Shown in pieces: positions 48,555 through 58,982 of a DNA stretch of 64,000 nt. The notes beneath the pieces are model-generated. The model saw nothing but the letters and a program-made list of their open reading frames with translations. It did not search any database and was not told where the DNA came from. The stretch's first letter is position 1; each line of letters begins with the position of its first letter. The position numbers and the translations under genes are program-made. The DNA is from an uncultured Prevotellaceae bacterium. Lineage in GTDB: Bacteria; Bacteroidota; Bacteroidia; Bacteroidales; Muribaculaceae. The DNA is taken from the NCBI GenBank assembly GCA_946406035.1, contig CAMJJG010000004.1:1-64000 (forward strand). Reading direction: 5' to 3'.

Positions 48555-51500
48555 TTAATTGGTGCCCGAGAGCAACAGGTCGATGAGGTCGGTCACGTCC
48601 TTAATGTTGATTGTGTGGTCAATATTGATGTCTGCCGCAGTCAAGTCTATAGATACAGCCGAGCCACTCAAGAGATAATCAATCAACGTGGTCACATCGG
48701 CAATATTGGTGCTGCCACTGCCGTTCACGTCGCCTATCATGTGTTCCTGGCCCTTGATGACAGTCAACGATGACATGGCTGGCGTAGTGCTCTGGTTGTC
48801 AGCGGTGGGGATGGAGTAGATGCCGATATTACTGCCGGCACACACGAGATTTCCGCCCCAGTCAAAGGCCATCTGGTAGATTGCATTGGCACTTGTGCGG
48901 GCATCCGCGACATGGGTCATGCCATTAGAGGTCAATGTCGGGGTCGATCCGTTCCAGCTGATATCAAAGAATTGCAGCACCCCGTCGCCATCATTGATGA
49001 CCATCATGTCATCGGTGTTATTGATGGCAAAGGCCGACATCAGCGAGCCGTTGAGTGATGGCAGGTCGCTGCCACTGTTATATACGATAGAGCCATTATT
49101 GTCAATAAATATGAGTGAAGGTACCGAAGCCATATTCATGTCCTTGCTGCGATACTGCATCACCCAGGTGCCCCGGCCGCCGTTGTCGGCGATAATGTTG
49201 CCATTACCGTTAATCATCAGTGAGCCCACATCATACAGTGCGTCGGGAGCCTTGTCCCATGAGTTGACGAGGCTGCCGTCATTCTGCCCAATGTTGTAAA
49301 CGGCCACATTGTTTCCCTTGCCCGAGGTGGGACCGGTAATATCCTCAACAAAGGCATACAGCTTGCTGTCGGCACCAGAGCCCTGTATCCACAGGCCAGG
49401 CACTGAACTGCCAACACTCACGCCGTTGTTGGTAATCAGTCCCGCCGAGTTGCGTGTGCCGACGAAGAATGGATTGAACGCACCATCCAGGTTGTCGGGA
49501 TCGGCGATATAGATGCCCGAATTGGCGTCACCCCACTCGGGTATGTAGATTTTCCCCTCGCCATCGACAGCTATGCGCAGGTTATTGGCCCATGTGATAC
49601 CGCCATTATAGACCGTGTCATGGGTGGGTTGACCATTGATGTCGCAGGCATACAAGCCATTGCCTGCATTTTCCTTGGCCACGCGCTCGCCCACATAGAT
49701 GGTGCCAAAGTGGGCACTCTCGGGACTGCGGTCAATGGCCACGGTAGCGCGGGTATAGTCTGCGTAGTGGTCATTCAGTCGGGTGATTCGCGTAATGGTA
49801 TCACCCACGACATTCACTGCCCAATTCATTACTTGACCGTTATCGCCAGGCAGTTGCTGCTTACTCAAGGTGACAGTATTCTCGCCCTCAACGACATGGC
49901 TCAGCGATACACGGCCTATTTCGGCATGACTGGTATGATCGGTAAAGACGAGACAAGCCTCGCGGGCCGTGGTATTGCTCTTGAAGGTGAAAGTGTAGTT
50001 GCCGCTATCGTCCTGGGCACTACGCAGGTCGTATGCATAAATGCCCTTCACAATCGAGGTGTCAACTTGAATCTCTTTTTTAACAACGCTCAGTGCCCTC
50101 CTGGCGGGGGTGGTGCTCTGGTTGTCATCGGTGGGAATGGAGTAGATGCCGATTTCCTTGCCGGCACACACCAGGTTGCCTCCCCAGTCGAATGCCATCT
50201 GATGAATGGCATTGCCATTGGTGCGCGCATCGGCAATATAAGTAGTGCCTGTTGCCGTCAACACAGGGATATTGCCATTCCATGAAATCTGATAGAATTG
50301 GAGCACGCCGTCACCGTCATTGATCACCAGCATGTCATTGGCATTGTTGATAGCAAAACCGGCGATGACCGATCCATTGAGTGACGTCAGGCTGATGCCT
50401 GAGTTATATAGCACATTGCCATTATAGTCGGCAAACACGATTGAGGGCACAGACGAAGTGTTCTGACCCTTACTGCGGTTCTGGGCAACCCACAATCCAC
50501 GCCCCGCAGGATCGGCAATGATATTGCCGTTGGTGCTGGCCTGTAGGGCTCCGATATCCAGGTAATCGCTTGGAGCGCTGTCCCAGGTGCTGAGTAGTGT
50601 TCCATCGTTCTGGCCGATGTTATAGACGCCAATGCCGTTCTTGTTGCCCGATGGACCCGCGATATCTTCAAGGTAGGCAAACAAACGAGTATCAGAGCCA
50701 ATGCCATCCACCCAAACACTGGGTACGGAACCTCCCACATTCTCGCCATTGTTGGTGATAAGGCCATTTGAAGTGTCACGGGTGCCGACAAAGAATGGTG
50801 TAAAAGTGCCGCCCAAGTTGTCAGGATCAGCTATATAAATACCCGATGAGGCGTCTGCCCAGTCGGGGATATAAACCTTGCCCTCACCATCAACGCAGAT
50901 GCGGAAACAATTACTCAACGTCTGCCCACCACGATAAACGCTTGTGTTGCGGGGCTTGCCGTCGATGTCACACACATACAGGCCATTGCCTGCATTATCC
51001 TTAGCCACGCGTTCACCCACATAGATGGTGCCGAAGTGTGCACTCTCGGGGCTGCGGTCAATCGCTACGGTAGCGCGGGTATAGGTGGCATTGGTGGTAT
51101 TCAGGCGCTGAATGCTTGTGATGGGTTCTCCTTGAACGTTGACTGCCCATGCCAATACCTGTCCGCCAGCGCCTGGAAGGTCTTCAGGAGCAAGAGAAAT
51201 GGTGTTTGTGCCCTCGACAATGTCATTCAACGGGACTCGTCCGGTTTCCACACCGCTCACACTGTCGGTAAACACGAGATATGCCCCCGTGGCGTTGCTG
51301 TTGCACTTAAATGTAATTACATAATTGTCCTGATTATCGACCGTGCGGTTCAGGTCATATGCAAAGATGCCTTTAATCTTCTCGTCGGTAACTGGTGGAG
51401 TTCCATCGTTGTTCATGTACAAGACCATATAGGTCGTCTCGTTGGCAGTGACAGTATAATTACCCTGGCTTGTCAAGGCGGTATATCCGTTGGCAGTTAC

Positions 51501-52535
51501 GCTGATGGTGTAGTCGTTGCCGGGAGCTAGACCGTTAAAGACAAAAATTCCGTTATAGTTGTTGTCGGTCTTATAGGTTCCCACCAGTGCGGAGCCCTTA
51601 TACAGCTTGACTGTGGCGCCGTTGATGGGGGCGTGGGCATCGATCGTTCCGGCTGAGTAGTTATACAGACTGTGCTCGAGGCTGTTAACAGCGTCCTTCA
51701 CACTGCCCATGATATAGCCAGTCGATTCGCCACCGATGTTGAAATAGTCGGCGGCTCCACGGGCAAGGCGAACGCCTTCTTGGCGACAATAATCGGGATT
51801 GAGCGCACGGTGTCGCGCTGGTTGATAGGTGTGGAAATAACCCTCGACAAGGAAGCCTGGGACTCCATGCTTGAGTGCGCCCAGATAGCCATAGTAGGTT
51901 ACTCCCGATGCACTGTTGGTTGAATTACTGCCTCCATCATAGAATGTGACATCACCCCTGATAACGGTATTCGTCTGGCTCCAACTGCCTGAAGTGGGAT
52001 CCACCTCGTTCATCCAGTGGCGTGGCCAGCTCACCTGGCACATGGCTTTACTACCGGTAACAGACTCCGCCGCATTGGTGCCACGGTAGAGATACAACGG
52101 ATAGTTGGTTGAGGAGCCTTCGGTTGCGGCGTTGGAGTGGATAGAAACAAACATGTCATAGTCGCCTTCCTCGGCCTCGGCAGCTATGACGCTTAGGCTC
52201 TTGCTATAGGCGCCAAAGGTGTTGCCGTCATAGGGAAACGGGCCGTTTTGGGTCCTTGACATGGTTATGTTACCTGCTTTCACACCCATCCTGATGAGGG
52301 CATCACGCATTTCGAGGCCTTTCCACAGATTGGTGTTGCTCTCATAGAAACCGCAAGTGTCGGGCCTGCCTGTCGATGACAGGTTAGGGTAGGGGATGGT
52401 TGCCATCGGGCGGTCGTTAGGCCCCCACCCGCCATGTCCGGGGTTGATGTAGATGCGCAGGTCATCGGCCGTTACTGCCAGCGTTGTGCCGGCAGCACAT
52501 GCCACGACGAGCATCAATAGTAGGATTCTTTTCAT
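48555..52535 (-). CDS. Secreted N-acetylmuramoyl-L-alanine amidase-like protein with two tandem ~430-aa modules and dockerin-like C-terminus
   Basis: INPGHGGWG...SIHSNAA (Ami_3-like); duplicated KGI(F/Y)AYDL...ATVAIDRSPESAHFGTIYVGERVAK; tail IGDVNGSGSTNIADVTTLIDYLLSG...ADINIDHTINIKDVTDLIDLLLSG. Confidence 0.85.
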   Translation of the reverse strand: MKRILLLMLVVACAAGTTLAVTADDLRIYINPGHGGWGPNDRPMATIPYPNLSSTGRPDTCGFYESNTNLWKGLEMRDALIRMGVKAGNITMSRTQNGPFPYDGNTFGAYSKSLSVIAAEAEEGDYDMFVSIHSNAATEGSSTNYPLYLYRGTNAAESVTGSKAMCQVSWPRHWMNEVDPTSGSWSQTNTVIRGDVTFYDGGSNSTNSASGVTYYGYLGALKHGVPGFLVEGYFHTYQPARHRALNPDYCRQEGVRLARGAADYFNIGGESTGYIMGSVKDAVNSLEHSLYNYSAGTIDAHAPINGATVKLYKGSALVGTYKTDNNYNGIFVFNGLAPGNDYTISVTANGYTALTSQGNYTVTANETTYMVLYMNNDGTPPVTDEKIKGIFAYDLNRTVDNQDNYVITFKCNSNATGAYLVFTDSVSGVETGRVPLNDIVEGTNTISLAPEDLPGAGGQVLAWAVNVQGEPITSIQRLNTTNATYTRATVAIDRSPESAHFGTIYVGERVAKDNAGNGLYVCDIDGKPRNTSVYRGGQTLSNCFRICVDGEGKVYIPDWADASSGIYIADPDNLGGTFTPFFVGTRDTSNGLITNNGENVGGSVPSVWVDGIGSDTRLFAYLEDIAGPSGNKNGIGVYNIGQNDGTLLSTWDSAPSDYLDIGALQASTNGNIIADPAGRGLWVAQNRSKGQNTSSVPSIVFADYNGNVLYNSGISLTSLNGSVIAGFAINNANDMLVINDGDGVLQFYQISWNGNIPVLTATGTTYIADARTNGNAIHQMAFDWGGNLVCAGKEIGIYSIPTDDNQSTTPARRALSVVKKEIQVDTSIVKGIYAYDLRSAQDDSGNYTFTFKSNTTAREACLVFTDHTSHAEIGRVSLSHVVEGENTVTLSKQQLPGDNGQVMNWAVNVVGDTITRITRLNDHYADYTRATVAIDRSPESAHFGTIYVGERVAKENAGNGLYACDINGQPTHDTVYNGGITWANNLRIAVDGEGKIYIPEWGDANSGIYIADPDNLDGAFNPFFVGTRNSAGLITNNGVSVGSSVPGLWIQGSGADSKLYAFVEDITGPTSGKGNNVAVYNIGQNDGSLVNSWDKAPDALYDVGSLMINGNGNIIADNGGRGTWVMQYRSKDMNMASVPSLIFIDNNGSIVYNSGSDLPSLNGSLMSAFAINNTDDMMVINDGDGVLQFFDISWNGSTPTLTSNGMTHVADARTSANAIYQMAFDWGGNLVCAGSNIGIYSIPTADNQSTTPAMSSLTVIKGQEHMIGDVNGSGSTNIADVTTLIDYLLSGSAVSIDLTAADINIDHTINIKDVTDLIDLLLSGTN

Positions 52536-52599
52536 TCTGAGTAGGTTTTAAGGGTTAACGTAATTGTTTGTGATTCAATATTGCACTTTTCTAGCAAAA

Positions 52600-52664
52600 A
52601 AGACCCATATGGTGTGGGTCTTCTCTGGTAAATTAAGAATTATCCTAATGTTGCTGCAAATATA
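52600..52664 (-). promoter_or_regulatory. Promoter and leader terminator upstream of the amidase gene
   Basis: Minus strand TTG-N20-TATATTTG (CAAATATA on + 52657-52664) followed by AAGACCCA-CACCATA-TGGGTCTT-TTTTGC. Confidence 0.45.
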
Positions 52665-52745
52665 TAGCTATTTTCTATTAGAAACAATATGATTTGGAAT
52701 TTATTTCAATCAAAAATCAATAAATTGTTAGTTTTAGGAAGCGTC

Positions 52746-54380
52746 CTAATTCTCAATGATAAGACTTTTGGCTCTATAAGTCCAGCCATAATGCTTATAG
52801 ATGTCCACCATGCGCGGTAATCGGGCCTTGAAGTCCTGATAATCTTTCATCTCGGGCTGCAACCATTGCAATTCGGCAAGTGCTGCCATGCGGGGCAGTA
52901 CTTGATACTGTATTTGAGGCTCACAGGTGATGTATTCGGTCCACACGTTGGCTTGTGCCCCCAGGATGTGCTGGCGCTTATCGGCGGGCAGGTCGGCAGC
53001 AACAGGCTCAAAGTCATAGACCTTTCTGAGCGTGTTGCAGCCACCGAAGGCTATTGGTTCATTCCACGTTTTGTCCGTCTGATAATAGTCAAAATATAAC
53101 GGATCCACGGGAGTCATGATTACGTCATGACCCTTCATTGCCCCCTGTGCGCCGGGGTCCGCTCCTCGCCACGACATGATGGTTGCCGTCGAGTCGATGT
53201 CGCAATCAAGCAGCTCATCCCATCCGATGATGCGTTTGCCATGTTGGGTGAGGTACAGCTGCACTTGGCTGGTGAACCATCCTTGCAGGCGGGCTTCGGC
53301 GCTTTGTTTGGCGCTGGCCGTGATGCCCAAATCCTTGATGCGTCGCTGGCACAAGGGGCATTCCTGCCAGCGCACGCGAGGTGATTCGTCACCACCGATG
53401 TGGATGTACTGACTAGGGAAAAGTTCAATCACCTCGTCAAGGACATCCTTGACAAAACGCAATGTCTCATCCTTGCCAGCGCACAAGATGTCGTCGGTCA
53501 CGCCCCACATGCCCCACACTTCATAGGGGCCACCAGTGCAACCCAGTTGCGGGTATGCCGTCAAAGCGGCCACCATGTGTCCGGGCATGTCCACCTCGGG
53601 GATAATGGTGATGTATCGGTCGGCGGCATAGCGCACGATGTCGCGAATTTCTTCTTGGGTGTAAAATCCTCCATAGCGAATGCCGTCGTTCACTGGCGAG
53701 TTGTGTCCCAGTGTTGTGCCGTTGCGCCAGCCGCCCACCTCGGTCAGGCGGGGATATTTCTTGATCTCGATGCGCCATCCCTGATCATCTGTCAGGTGCC
53801 AGTGCAGGCGGTTCATGCCGTGCAGAGCCATGATGTCGATATAGCGCTTGACCGTCTCGACGCTGAAGAAGTGGCGCACGCAGTCCAGATGCATGCCACG
53901 GTAACCGAAACGTGGGCTGCCGACCACCTGGGCGGCAGGCAGCAGGACTTGATCGGTCTTGCCCACGGGAATTGACTTGCGCAGCGTCTGGATGCCGTAA
54001 AACACCCCAGCCGCAGTCTTGCCTGCTATTATCACACTTCTTGATGTCACGGTAATGCGGTAACCCTCGTCACTGGTCATCTTGGGGTCTAGTTGCAGGG
54101 ATATGCAGCCGTAATTGTTGCCTGTGTTGACAGGCCTGGTGCTCAGGTGCAGTCCCGTTAAATCCTCGATGTACTGGCTCAACATCGCGGCATTGCGCTC
54201 CATGTCTCGGTTGCCTGCCGGATAATCAACCAGGGTGGACTCCTTTAACTTGAAGTCATTGTCCTTGATGCCGTTAATCCCGTCTGGCAGCGGCACCACG
54301 CGATAATCGGCCCTGCTAACTTGGGCCACCGCTGTAACGGCTACCATCGCGACCAGGAGACTTAAAAACAGTTTTTTCAT
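52746..54380 (-). CDS. GH20 beta-N-acetylhexosaminidase
   Basis: FGYRGMHLDCVRHFFSVETVKRYID, HWHLTDDQGWRIEIKKYP, HIGGDESPRVRW. Confidence 0.95.
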   Translation of the reverse strand: MKKLFLSLLVAMVAVTAVAQVSRADYRVVPLPDGINGIKDNDFKLKESTLVDYPAGNRDMERNAAMLSQYIEDLTGLHLSTRPVNTGNNYGCISLQLDPKMTSDEGYRITVTSRSVIIAGKTAAGVFYGIQTLRKSIPVGKTDQVLLPAAQVVGSPRFGYRGMHLDCVRHFFSVETVKRYIDIMALHGMNRLHWHLTDDQGWRIEIKKYPRLTEVGGWRNGTTLGHNSPVNDGIRYGGFYTQEEIRDIVRYAADRYITIIPEVDMPGHMVAALTAYPQLGCTGGPYEVWGMWGVTDDILCAGKDETLRFVKDVLDEVIELFPSQYIHIGGDESPRVRWQECPLCQRRIKDLGITASAKQSAEARLQGWFTSQVQLYLTQHGKRIIGWDELLDCDIDSTATIMSWRGADPGAQGAMKGHDVIMTPVDPLYFDYYQTDKTWNEPIAFGGCNTLRKVYDFEPVAADLPADKRQHILGAQANVWTEYITCEPQIQYQVLPRMAALAELQWLQPEMKDYQDFKARLPRMVDIYKHYGWTYRAKSLIIEN

Positions 54381-54458
54381 TTTTCAATACTTTTGATGAT
54401 TCTTTGTCGCAAAAGTAAGGAAAAACTGACAACTCAGCAATTTTTTATATCATAAAAC

Positions 54459-54495
54459 GAGGAGGCGGCCACATTTGGGTTTGGCTGCCTCCTCG
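54459..54495 (-). terminator. Terminator after M49 peptidase gene
   Basis: CGAGGAGGCgGCCA/TGGCtGCCTCCTCG. Confidence 0.75.
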
Positions 54496-54526
54496 ATAGA
54501 ATCAGTAAAGTAAACCCTTGCTGGGT

Positions 54527-56527
54527 TTAATGGGTCAGGGGAGAGTAGTCCTGACCATATCGCAGCATCTGGTCGATGTAGCCTTCGGTGTAAGAAATCT
54601 TGACATCGATAAGCTTACCATTCTTGTCATACACAGGAGTGTAGATGGGGTTGACAAAGCCTTTATATGGAGCGATGTGCAATCCCTCATAGCGAGCCAG
54701 GACTTCCTTGTGGATGGCGGGGTCAACCTTGACACCGTAGGTCTCGACGAGTTGGCGTCCAGCCTCATAGTCGCCCTCGCTCTTGATGCGCTGCACCTCG
54801 GCCAGAAGCTCGGCAAACAGGCCACGAAGCTTCTCGTAGTCGTTGACGCGCACATAGGTTTTGCCATCGCGCTTTACATACTCGATAACGTTATCCTTCT
54901 TGCCATGCTGGTAGCACCACTCACTGATGAACTTGCGGTTGCGCATGTGGGCCTCCTCAATGTCCTTGCCCGGCTCGATGCGGGTGAGCTGGGTCATCAG
55001 GCCGTTCATGATGTACTTGTAGTACTCGGCCTTGTAGGTCTCCATGTTGGGGAAGATGCCGAGCTCCACGAGCTTGGGATCGGCGAGATAATACAAGGCA
55101 AACAGGTCGGCACGGCCTTCCTCTAGCGATGAGCCGTAGGCCTTGAGTGCGTCAGGATCAACACCGGGCAGCAGCTGTCCCGAAGCATGGCCCAGGCACT
55201 CGTGCAGGTCGGTGTGCAGGGCATCGGCAATGTCAAGATATTTCTTCATCAGTTCCACCTCGACGTTGCTGTAGGCAAACTCCTCGTTAAAGCCAGTACC
55301 GGCAGCAACCTTGTTATATGCATCGGTGATATTGTCGATAGATACCGACTTGGAGCCGTGAGCGGCACGTATCCAGTTGCTGTTGGGCAGGTTGATACCG
55401 ATGGGGGTGGAGGGATAGCTGTCACCGGCCAGGATGGCAGCGTTGATGACCTTGGCGCTCACACCCTTCACGTTCTTCTTCTTGAAGCGGTTGTCAACGG
55501 GCGAGTTGCTCTCAAAGTACTGGGCGTTCTCGCTGATGAGCTTGGAGCGGCGGGATGCGGCCTGGTCCTTGAAGTTGACCATGCCCTCCCATGAGCCGGT
55601 CATGCCCAGGGGATCGCCATAGCTCTCGATGAAGCCGTTGATAAAGTCAACCTGGCTATTGGTCTCCTCGGCCCACATGATGCTATAGTCGTCAAATGTC
55701 TTGAGCGACCCCGTCTGGTAGAACTTGATCAGCTCATTGATGTAGGCGCGCTGGCCCTCGTTCTCGGCCACGGTGGCAGCCTTCTGGAGCCAGTAGACGA
55801 TTTTCTCGATGGCCTTGCTGTAGAGGCCGCCCACCTTGTAGGGTTCCTCGACAATCTTGCCGTTGCGCTTCACCACCTTGCAGTTCAGTCCCCATGAGAT
55901 CGGGGTGAGGTCGGTAGTGTCCTTGAGGTTATTGTAGAAGTCCTCGACTTCCTGCTGGGTCACTCCCTCATACATGTTGCAGGCCGAGGTGAGGATCAGG
56001 TCCTGGCCGTCGGCTTGGTTGACGCGCTTGGCCATGAAGTCGGGATCAAAGATGACACGATCGAGCACTTTTTTCTCTTCGCTGCGCTTCTTGGCTCCAG
56101 GCAGTGCTGCAAACTGCTTGTCAAAGAATCCCTTAGAAAACTCGGGCTTGAACTTGTCCATCGAGTAGTGATGGTGGATGCCGTTGCCAAACCATACCTG
56201 CTTCAAGTACTTCTCGAAAGCGACAAATTCCTTGTCGGCCTTGTTACCCTTGTAATTGCGGTAGATGTCCTCAAGGGTCTCACGCACCATCAGGTTGTAC
56301 TTGCAGTTCTGGTCAAACAGGATGTCACGGCCATTAAGGGCGGCCTCGGTGAGATAATAGACCAGCTCCTTCTGTTTGAGTGACAGGTCTTCAAAGCCGG
56401 GCACCTGGTAGCGGAGCACCTCGATGTCGGCAAAACGGTCAACGTTGTAGTTAAAGTTGCTGTTTTGTGCCATAGCGGTAGATGCTAATGCCGTTGTAGC
56501 AATAACGGCAAGAATGGTTTTCTTCAT
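54527..56527 (-). CDS. Dipeptidyl-peptidase III family (M49) metallopeptidase
   Basis: Zinc motif HECLGHASGQL and EEGRADLFALY. Confidence 0.88.
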   Translation of the reverse strand: MKKTILAVIATTALASTAMAQNSNFNYNVDRFADIEVLRYQVPGFEDLSLKQKELVYYLTEAALNGRDILFDQNCKYNLMVRETLEDIYRNYKGNKADKEFVAFEKYLKQVWFGNGIHHHYSMDKFKPEFSKGFFDKQFAALPGAKKRSEEKKVLDRVIFDPDFMAKRVNQADGQDLILTSACNMYEGVTQQEVEDFYNNLKDTTDLTPISWGLNCKVVKRNGKIVEEPYKVGGLYSKAIEKIVYWLQKAATVAENEGQRAYINELIKFYQTGSLKTFDDYSIMWAEETNSQVDFINGFIESYGDPLGMTGSWEGMVNFKDQAASRRSKLISENAQYFESNSPVDNRFKKKNVKGVSAKVINAAILAGDSYPSTPIGINLPNSNWIRAAHGSKSVSIDNITDAYNKVAAGTGFNEEFAYSNVEVELMKKYLDIADALHTDLHECLGHASGQLLPGVDPDALKAYGSSLEEGRADLFALYYLADPKLVELGIFPNMETYKAEYYKYIMNGLMTQLTRIEPGKDIEEAHMRNRKFISEWCYQHGKKDNVIEYVKRDGKTYVRVNDYEKLRGLFAELLAEVQRIKSEGDYEAGRQLVETYGVKVDPAIHKEVLARYEGLHIAPYKGFVNPIYTPVYDKNGKLIDVKISYTEGYIDQMLRYGQDYSPLTH

Positions 56528-56551
56528 AAATGTAATGATATTAATGGATAG

Positions 56552-57328
56552 TTAGTTGTTATTCATGACTGTTTGATCGGCTTCGTTCACAACCCTGTTC
56601 AACTTGTCGTTTCCTAACTTGAAAACGGTGTATTGATTGGGTATGACGTGGAAATTGTCATCGGTCTGGTAGGCATAGAACAGTTTGTTCTTCTCATCCC
56701 ACTTGAAGAGGTCGCCCACCTTGATATTGCCTTCATACTCGTTGTTGCCTGCAACTTCAGTCCCGTCAAAGAAGAAGGGCTGTCTGAACAGTATCAACTT
56801 CTGAATTGTTAATGCTGACACAAACGAGCGTTTGCGGCCATCGGCGTTCAAGTAGGACTGAACAACGAGATAAAGGTGTTGTTTATCCATATTGACGTCC
56901 ATAATGGTGTCAATGCTATGGGCCATCTCTTTATTTTTGGCAGCATCCTTCTTATGACTGTTCAACATATTATTCAATGGTCCACTATAACCGAGGAAAG
57001 ACTCTCCATCCAGCCACTGTACCACGTTGGCATATACGGGCGCTGTCTGGTCACCATTGGTGATCCAGCTGTAGGTGCGCAGTTTGCCATCAGCACTGGT
57101 CAGGACATTCATCCCTAATTTCTCGCGCATGAGGTTGAAATCATAGGTCATCGTGGACTTATCTTTTTTTAACCATTCACAGAAGTCAGTAAACCCCTGT
57201 GCCGAGACCTCAAAGTCATCGCTAGACATGGCATCGAGATACTTTTTCTCGTTACTCTCCAGCTTTGAGCATGAGCTCAATACCATGACCATGCTGGCCA
57301 TGAGAAGTAAAAATTTACCGGTGTTCAT
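56552..57328 (-). CDS. Hypothetical lipoprotein
   Basis: MNTGKFLLLMASMVMVLSSCSKLE lipobox; start trimmed from the ORF track. Confidence 0.65.
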   Translation of the reverse strand: MNTGKFLLLMASMVMVLSSCSKLESNEKKYLDAMSSDDFEVSAQGFTDFCEWLKKDKSTMTYDFNLMREKLGMNVLTSADGKLRTYSWITNGDQTAPVYANVVQWLDGESFLGYSGPLNNMLNSHKKDAAKNKEMAHSIDTIMDVNMDKQHLYLVVQSYLNADGRKRSFVSALTIQKLILFRQPFFFDGTEVAGNNEYEGNIKVGDLFKWDEKNKLFYAYQTDDNFHVIPNQYTVFKLGNDKLNRVVNEADQTVMNNN

Positions 57329-57335
57329 CGTCTTT

Positions 57336-57767
57336 TTACTTGCCGTTGGAGCCATGATAGATGATGCTCTTACTGTCCATGATGGTGATTTCCTCACTAC
57401 CGGGGGTGGACTTGATGATGTAGTTCTTTCCCTCATCGTCCTTCATGAGGTAATTCTCGCCCTGCTTGACGCATTTCTTGGTCTCGACCACCTTATCGTT
57501 CATGGTGAGACGAAAGGTTCCGTCGGCAAGGTTTTCCAGTTTTATCTGGTAATCTTTGGTGCTGAAGTCGGCTACCGTGTGATCTTTTCCGTCCTTGGTC
57601 GGAGCGGCCTTTTCAACGCTCATGGTTGGAGCCTGTTTCTGGGTCTGATCTACCTGTTCGGTTGTTGCGGCATTGCTCGACTCGTCGCTGCCCTTGGCAG
57701 GCTTTTCATTACATGCTGTCATGGCCATCATGGCCACAGCGGCTAAAAGGATTGAAAATTTCTTCAT
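57336..57767 (-). CDS. Hypothetical lipoprotein
   Basis: MKKFSILLAAVAMMAMTACNEKP lipobox; 7-nt gap to the next gene. Confidence 0.65.
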   Translation of the reverse strand: MKKFSILLAAVAMMAMTACNEKPAKGSDESSNAATTEQVDQTQKQAPTMSVEKAAPTKDGKDHTVADFSTKDYQIKLENLADGTFRLTMNDKVVETKKCVKQGENYLMKDDEGKNYIIKSTPGSEEITIMDSKSIIYHGSNGK

Positions 57768-57800
57768 TGTCATTGATTATTTTGGTTGTTTTGTAAATGA

Positions 57801-58982
57801 TTATTCAACATACAGTACCAATCCCTTGAGGTACTCGCCCTCGGGGTGGTAGATATTGATGGGATGATCGGCAGGCTGCGTTAGTTGATGCAGAATGCGC
57901 ACCTTGCGACGTGTTTGTGCCGCGGCGCTGAAAACAGCCAGGCGGAACTGCTCTTTGTTGACTGCTTGGGAGCATGAAAAGGTGAATAGGATGCTGCCTG
58001 GAGCGATTTTCTCAAGCGCTTTGGCATTCAAGCGGCGATATCCAACCAGGGCATTGCGCAGGGCGCTCTTGTGCTTGGCAAAAGCGGGTGGGTCGAGAAT
58101 AATGAGGTCATAGGCGTCCTTGTCCATGTTGTCGAGGAACTTGAAAGCGTCTTCGGCAAAGGATTGATGGCGATTGTCACTGGTAGCGTAATTCAGTGAC
58201 ACATTATCATCGGTGAGCCGCACAGCTTTGGCCGAACTGTCGACCGAGTGAACCAGTTGGGCTCCACCTCGCAGGGCATACACTGAGAATCCACCCGTGT
58301 AACAGAACATGTTTAGCACTCTACGACCGTGACTATAGTGTTCAAGCAGACTGCGGTTCTCGCGTTGATCCACAAAGAAGCCTGTCTTCTGCCCCTTGAG
58401 CCAATCAACATGGAATCGTAGTCCATTTTCCAGAGCCTCGTCGGTTTCCATACCACCCACGATATAATCGTTCACTGGGTCGAGATGGGCTTTATAGGGC
58501 AAGGTTGTCTCGCTCTTGTAATAGACATTGTGTATGCCGGGCAATCGGGTCAATGCATGGGCAATGATGTTGCGGGCAAAATGCATTCCGGGTGAATGGG
58601 CCTGCATCACGGCCGTGGGACCATAGATGTCCACCACCAGTCCGGGCAGGAAGTCGCCCTCGCCGTGCACCAGGCGGAATGCGTTATTGTCCTCGCGTTG
58701 CAGCCCTAGAGCCAGTCGCATCTGGTAGGCGTCATTAAGGCGCTGGCTGTAGAAAGCCTCGTCAATGGCTGTGTCGTCAAAGGTGAGCATCCTCACAGCA
58801 ATGCTGCCTATCTGGCTGTGCCCGTTGCCGATGAGCGTTCCGTCATGGGAATAGACGGTCACGAGGTCTCCTTCCTCGATGCTGTCATCGGCGGAGGCAA
58901 TGGCCCCCGAGAATACCCAGGGGTGCATGCGCTGCAAGGATTCCTCCTTGCCACGCTTGAGAGTTACGGTTTTATAGGTCAT
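57801..58982 (-). CDS. rlmI: Class I SAM-dependent rRNA methyltransferase (RlmI-like)
   Basis: PUA domain LKRGKEESLQRMHPWVFSGAI; VLNMFCYTGGFSVYAL, LIILDPPAFAKHK. Confidence 0.92.
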   Translation of the reverse strand: MTYKTVTLKRGKEESLQRMHPWVFSGAIASADDSIEEGDLVTVYSHDGTLIGNGHSQIGSIAVRMLTFDDTAIDEAFYSQRLNDAYQMRLALGLQREDNNAFRLVHGEGDFLPGLVVDIYGPTAVMQAHSPGMHFARNIIAHALTRLPGIHNVYYKSETTLPYKAHLDPVNDYIVGGMETDEALENGLRFHVDWLKGQKTGFFVDQRENRSLLEHYSHGRRVLNMFCYTGGFSVYALRGGAQLVHSVDSSAKAVRLTDDNVSLNYATSDNRHQSFAEDAFKFLDNMDKDAYDLIILDPPAFAKHKSALRNALVGYRRLNAKALEKIAPGSILFTFSCSQAVNKEQFRLAVFSAAAQTRRKVRILHQLTQPADHPINIYHPEGEYLKGLVLYVE

